From an uncultured Bacillus sp. (lineage in GTDB: Bacteria; Bacillota; Bacilli; Bacillales_B; DSM-18226), in the NCBI RefSeq assembly GCF_946478885.1, contig NZ_CAMLDX010000046.1, forward strand, positions 1-26,971: a DNA stretch of 26,971 nt. The letters are read 5' to 3'. This document shows positions 25,905 through 26,971 of the stretch, one piece after another. Under the pieces are notes generated by a model. That model was not told where the DNA came from. It ran no database searches and saw nothing but the letters and a program-made list of their open reading frames with translations. Made by a program: the position numbers and the translations under genes. The first letter of the stretch is position 1. Each line of letters opens with the position of its first letter.

Positions 25905-26971
25905 ATGCTTGATAAGAAAAGTCCTGAGTGGATCAATCCCAAGGAGCCGGAAAAGTTTGCCACGGTGATAAGAAAAGGTGTCGAGGCAGAGGGGCAGACC
26001 GCCTTTATCAAAAGTGGGACCTTTCGCAAACAAGGGCAGAATGAGCTGACGACAGAACAATTATCAGAGGGAATTCTCCGCGGGGATCGCACGATGCTGG
26101 CCCGCGGGATTACTTTGATAGAAAGCAATGCCGAGCATCATTTCCGTAAAGCCCAGGATCTTTTACAAAAGCTGCTGGCAAAAAGCGGGAGATCTGTCCG
26201 AATCGGGATTACCGGAGTGCCTGGTGCCGGGAAAAGTACATTTATCGAAGCTTTTGGTACTTATTTATGTAATGCAGGTCTGAAGGTAGCGGTGCTGGCC
26301 GTTGACCCGAGCTCAAGCATCAGCGGTGGAAGTATTCTGGGGGATAAAACGCGCATGGAGGAACTGGCACGGAATCCGCGCGCGTTTATCCGTCCTTCTC
26401 CTTCTGGGGGAAAGCTTGGTGGCGTTCACCGTAAAACACGGGAGACGATGCTCCTGTGTGAAGCCTTTGGCTTTGATGTGATTTTGATTGAAACAGTCGG
26501 TGTTGGGCAAAGCGAGGTAATTGTCCGTGACATGGTTGACTTTTTCATGCTTATCGTACTGACGGGTGCCGGTGATGAGCTACAAGGAATGAAAAAAGGG
26601 ATCATGGAGCTTGCTGACGCGATTATCGTTAATAAAGCAGATGGAGATAACCTCCTATTTGCCAGGAAAACGAAGCAGGAGTATAATCAAATTCTCCATT
26701 TCCTTCAGCCGGCGACAAAGGGCTGGAGCACAAAGGCGCATACTTGCTCCTCCGTTCAAGGGGAAGGCATCGACGAAATCTGGGGGATGATTCAGAGCTT
26801 CATATCCGTGACGCAGCAGAATGGTGTATTTGATGACAGGCGCAGGGCACAAACGAAGGAATGGATGAAGAATATGATCATCGATCAGCTGCAAAACAGC
26901 TTCTTCTTTAATCCAGCCATTAAAGACCTGTTGCCCAAAATTGAAAATGAGGTCATTTCCGGTAATAAAAC
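25905..26971 (+). CDS. meaB: MeaB-type GTPase, methylmalonyl-CoA mutase chaperone (partial)
   Basis: MeaB is a G3E-family GTPase that protects and reloads methylmalonyl-CoA mutase with adenosylcobalamin. The window ends inside the gene after 355 codons with no stop. Visible motifs are the P-loop GVPGAGKS at 104-111, AVDPSSSISGGSILGDKTRM, FIRPSPSGGKLGGVHRKTRE, the switch-region ETVGVGQSEV at 196-205, and the guanine-specificity motif NKAD at 243-246. The ATG follows the mutB stop by one base, and GGAAGTGAAGG in the end of mutB is the likely ribosome binding site. About 100 residues precede the P-loop, including a stretch resembling the helical arm of the family (LSEGILRGDRTMLARGITLIES). The missing part should be only the C-terminal dimerisation region. 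Confidence 0.94.
   Translation, partial: MLDKKSPEWINPKEPEKFATVIRKGVEAEGQTAFIKSGTFRKQGQNELTTEQLSEGILRGDRTMLARGITLIESNAEHHFRKAQDLLQKLLAKSGRSVRIGITGVPGAGKSTFIEAFGTYLCNAGLKVAVLAVDPSSSISGGSILGDKTRMEELARNPRAFIRPSPSGGKLGGVHRKTRETMLLCEAFGFDVILIETVGVGQSEVIVRDMVDFFMLIVLTGAGDELQGMKKGIMELADAIIVNKADGDNLLFARKTKQEYNQILHFLQPATKGWSTKAHTCSSVQGEGIDEIWGMIQSFISVTQQNGVFDDRRRAQTKEWMKNMIIDQLQNSFFFNPAIKDLLPKIENEVISGNK

Noticed and set aside
1..26971. Mobile elements, CRISPR arrays, tRNA or rRNA genes, prophage or defence genes
   Set aside because: No spaced direct repeats, transposase or integrase motifs, cloverleaf sequences or atypical gene blocks were visible; gene order is largely conserved with Bacillus.

Overview
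The window looks like chromosomal DNA of an endospore-forming member of the Bacillaceae. It has moderate-to-low GC, strong AGGAGG-type ribosome binding sites, many TTG and GTG starts, and close homologues of Bacillus subtilis genes in nearly the same order. The sporulation genes spoIVB and spo0A, and a sigma-54 (SigL) promoter driven by a BkdR-type activator, support this. I see no tRNA, rRNA, CRISPR array, insertion sequence or phage gene. Family assignments rest on remembered homologues and visible motifs; no search was run.

Positions 1-11965 are a housekeeping and sporulation block on the plus strand: nusB, xseA, xseB, ispA, dxs, tlyA, argR (ahrC), recN, spoIVB, spo0A and a glycerophosphodiester phosphodiesterase (yqiK-like). 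folD, which sits between nusB and xseA in B. subtilis, is absent. Strong terminators close recN, spoIVB and the phosphodiesterase. The gap before spo0A carries several 0A-box-like heptamers, a near-consensus sigma-H promoter and a TATAAT box. The gap before argR carries a perfect ARG-box palindrome and a 9-codon upstream ORF that overlaps the argR start.

Positions 12005-12523 hold a bidirectional terminator, a small DUF2627 membrane protein gene on the minus strand (yqzF-like), and a compact divergent promoter pair whose -35 boxes overlap. The plus-strand promoter of this pair drives bkdR.

Positions 12524-21713 are the branched-chain keto acid module. bkdR is followed by two 16-bp tandem repeats (likely activator sites), its own terminator and a -24/-12 promoter, then bcd, buk, lpdV, bkdAA, bkdAB and bkdB. 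Leucine dehydrogenase deaminates the branched-chain amino acids, and the Bkd E1/E2/E3 complex turns the keto acids into acyl-CoA esters (primers for branched fatty acids, or fuel). ptb, which normally lies between bkdR and bcd, is missing. The remaining Buk protein is intact in frame but substituted in all three recognisable ATP-binding motifs of the acetokinase fold, which makes it the most interesting object in the window.

Positions 21728-26971 hold mutA, mutB and the start of meaB, the B12-dependent methylmalonyl-CoA mutase and its GTPase chaperone. They sit behind their own candidate promoter and an 11-bp direct repeat. Catabolism of valine and isoleucine yields propionyl-CoA, so this unit is a plausible metabolic continuation of the bkd operon. 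meaB runs off the right edge.
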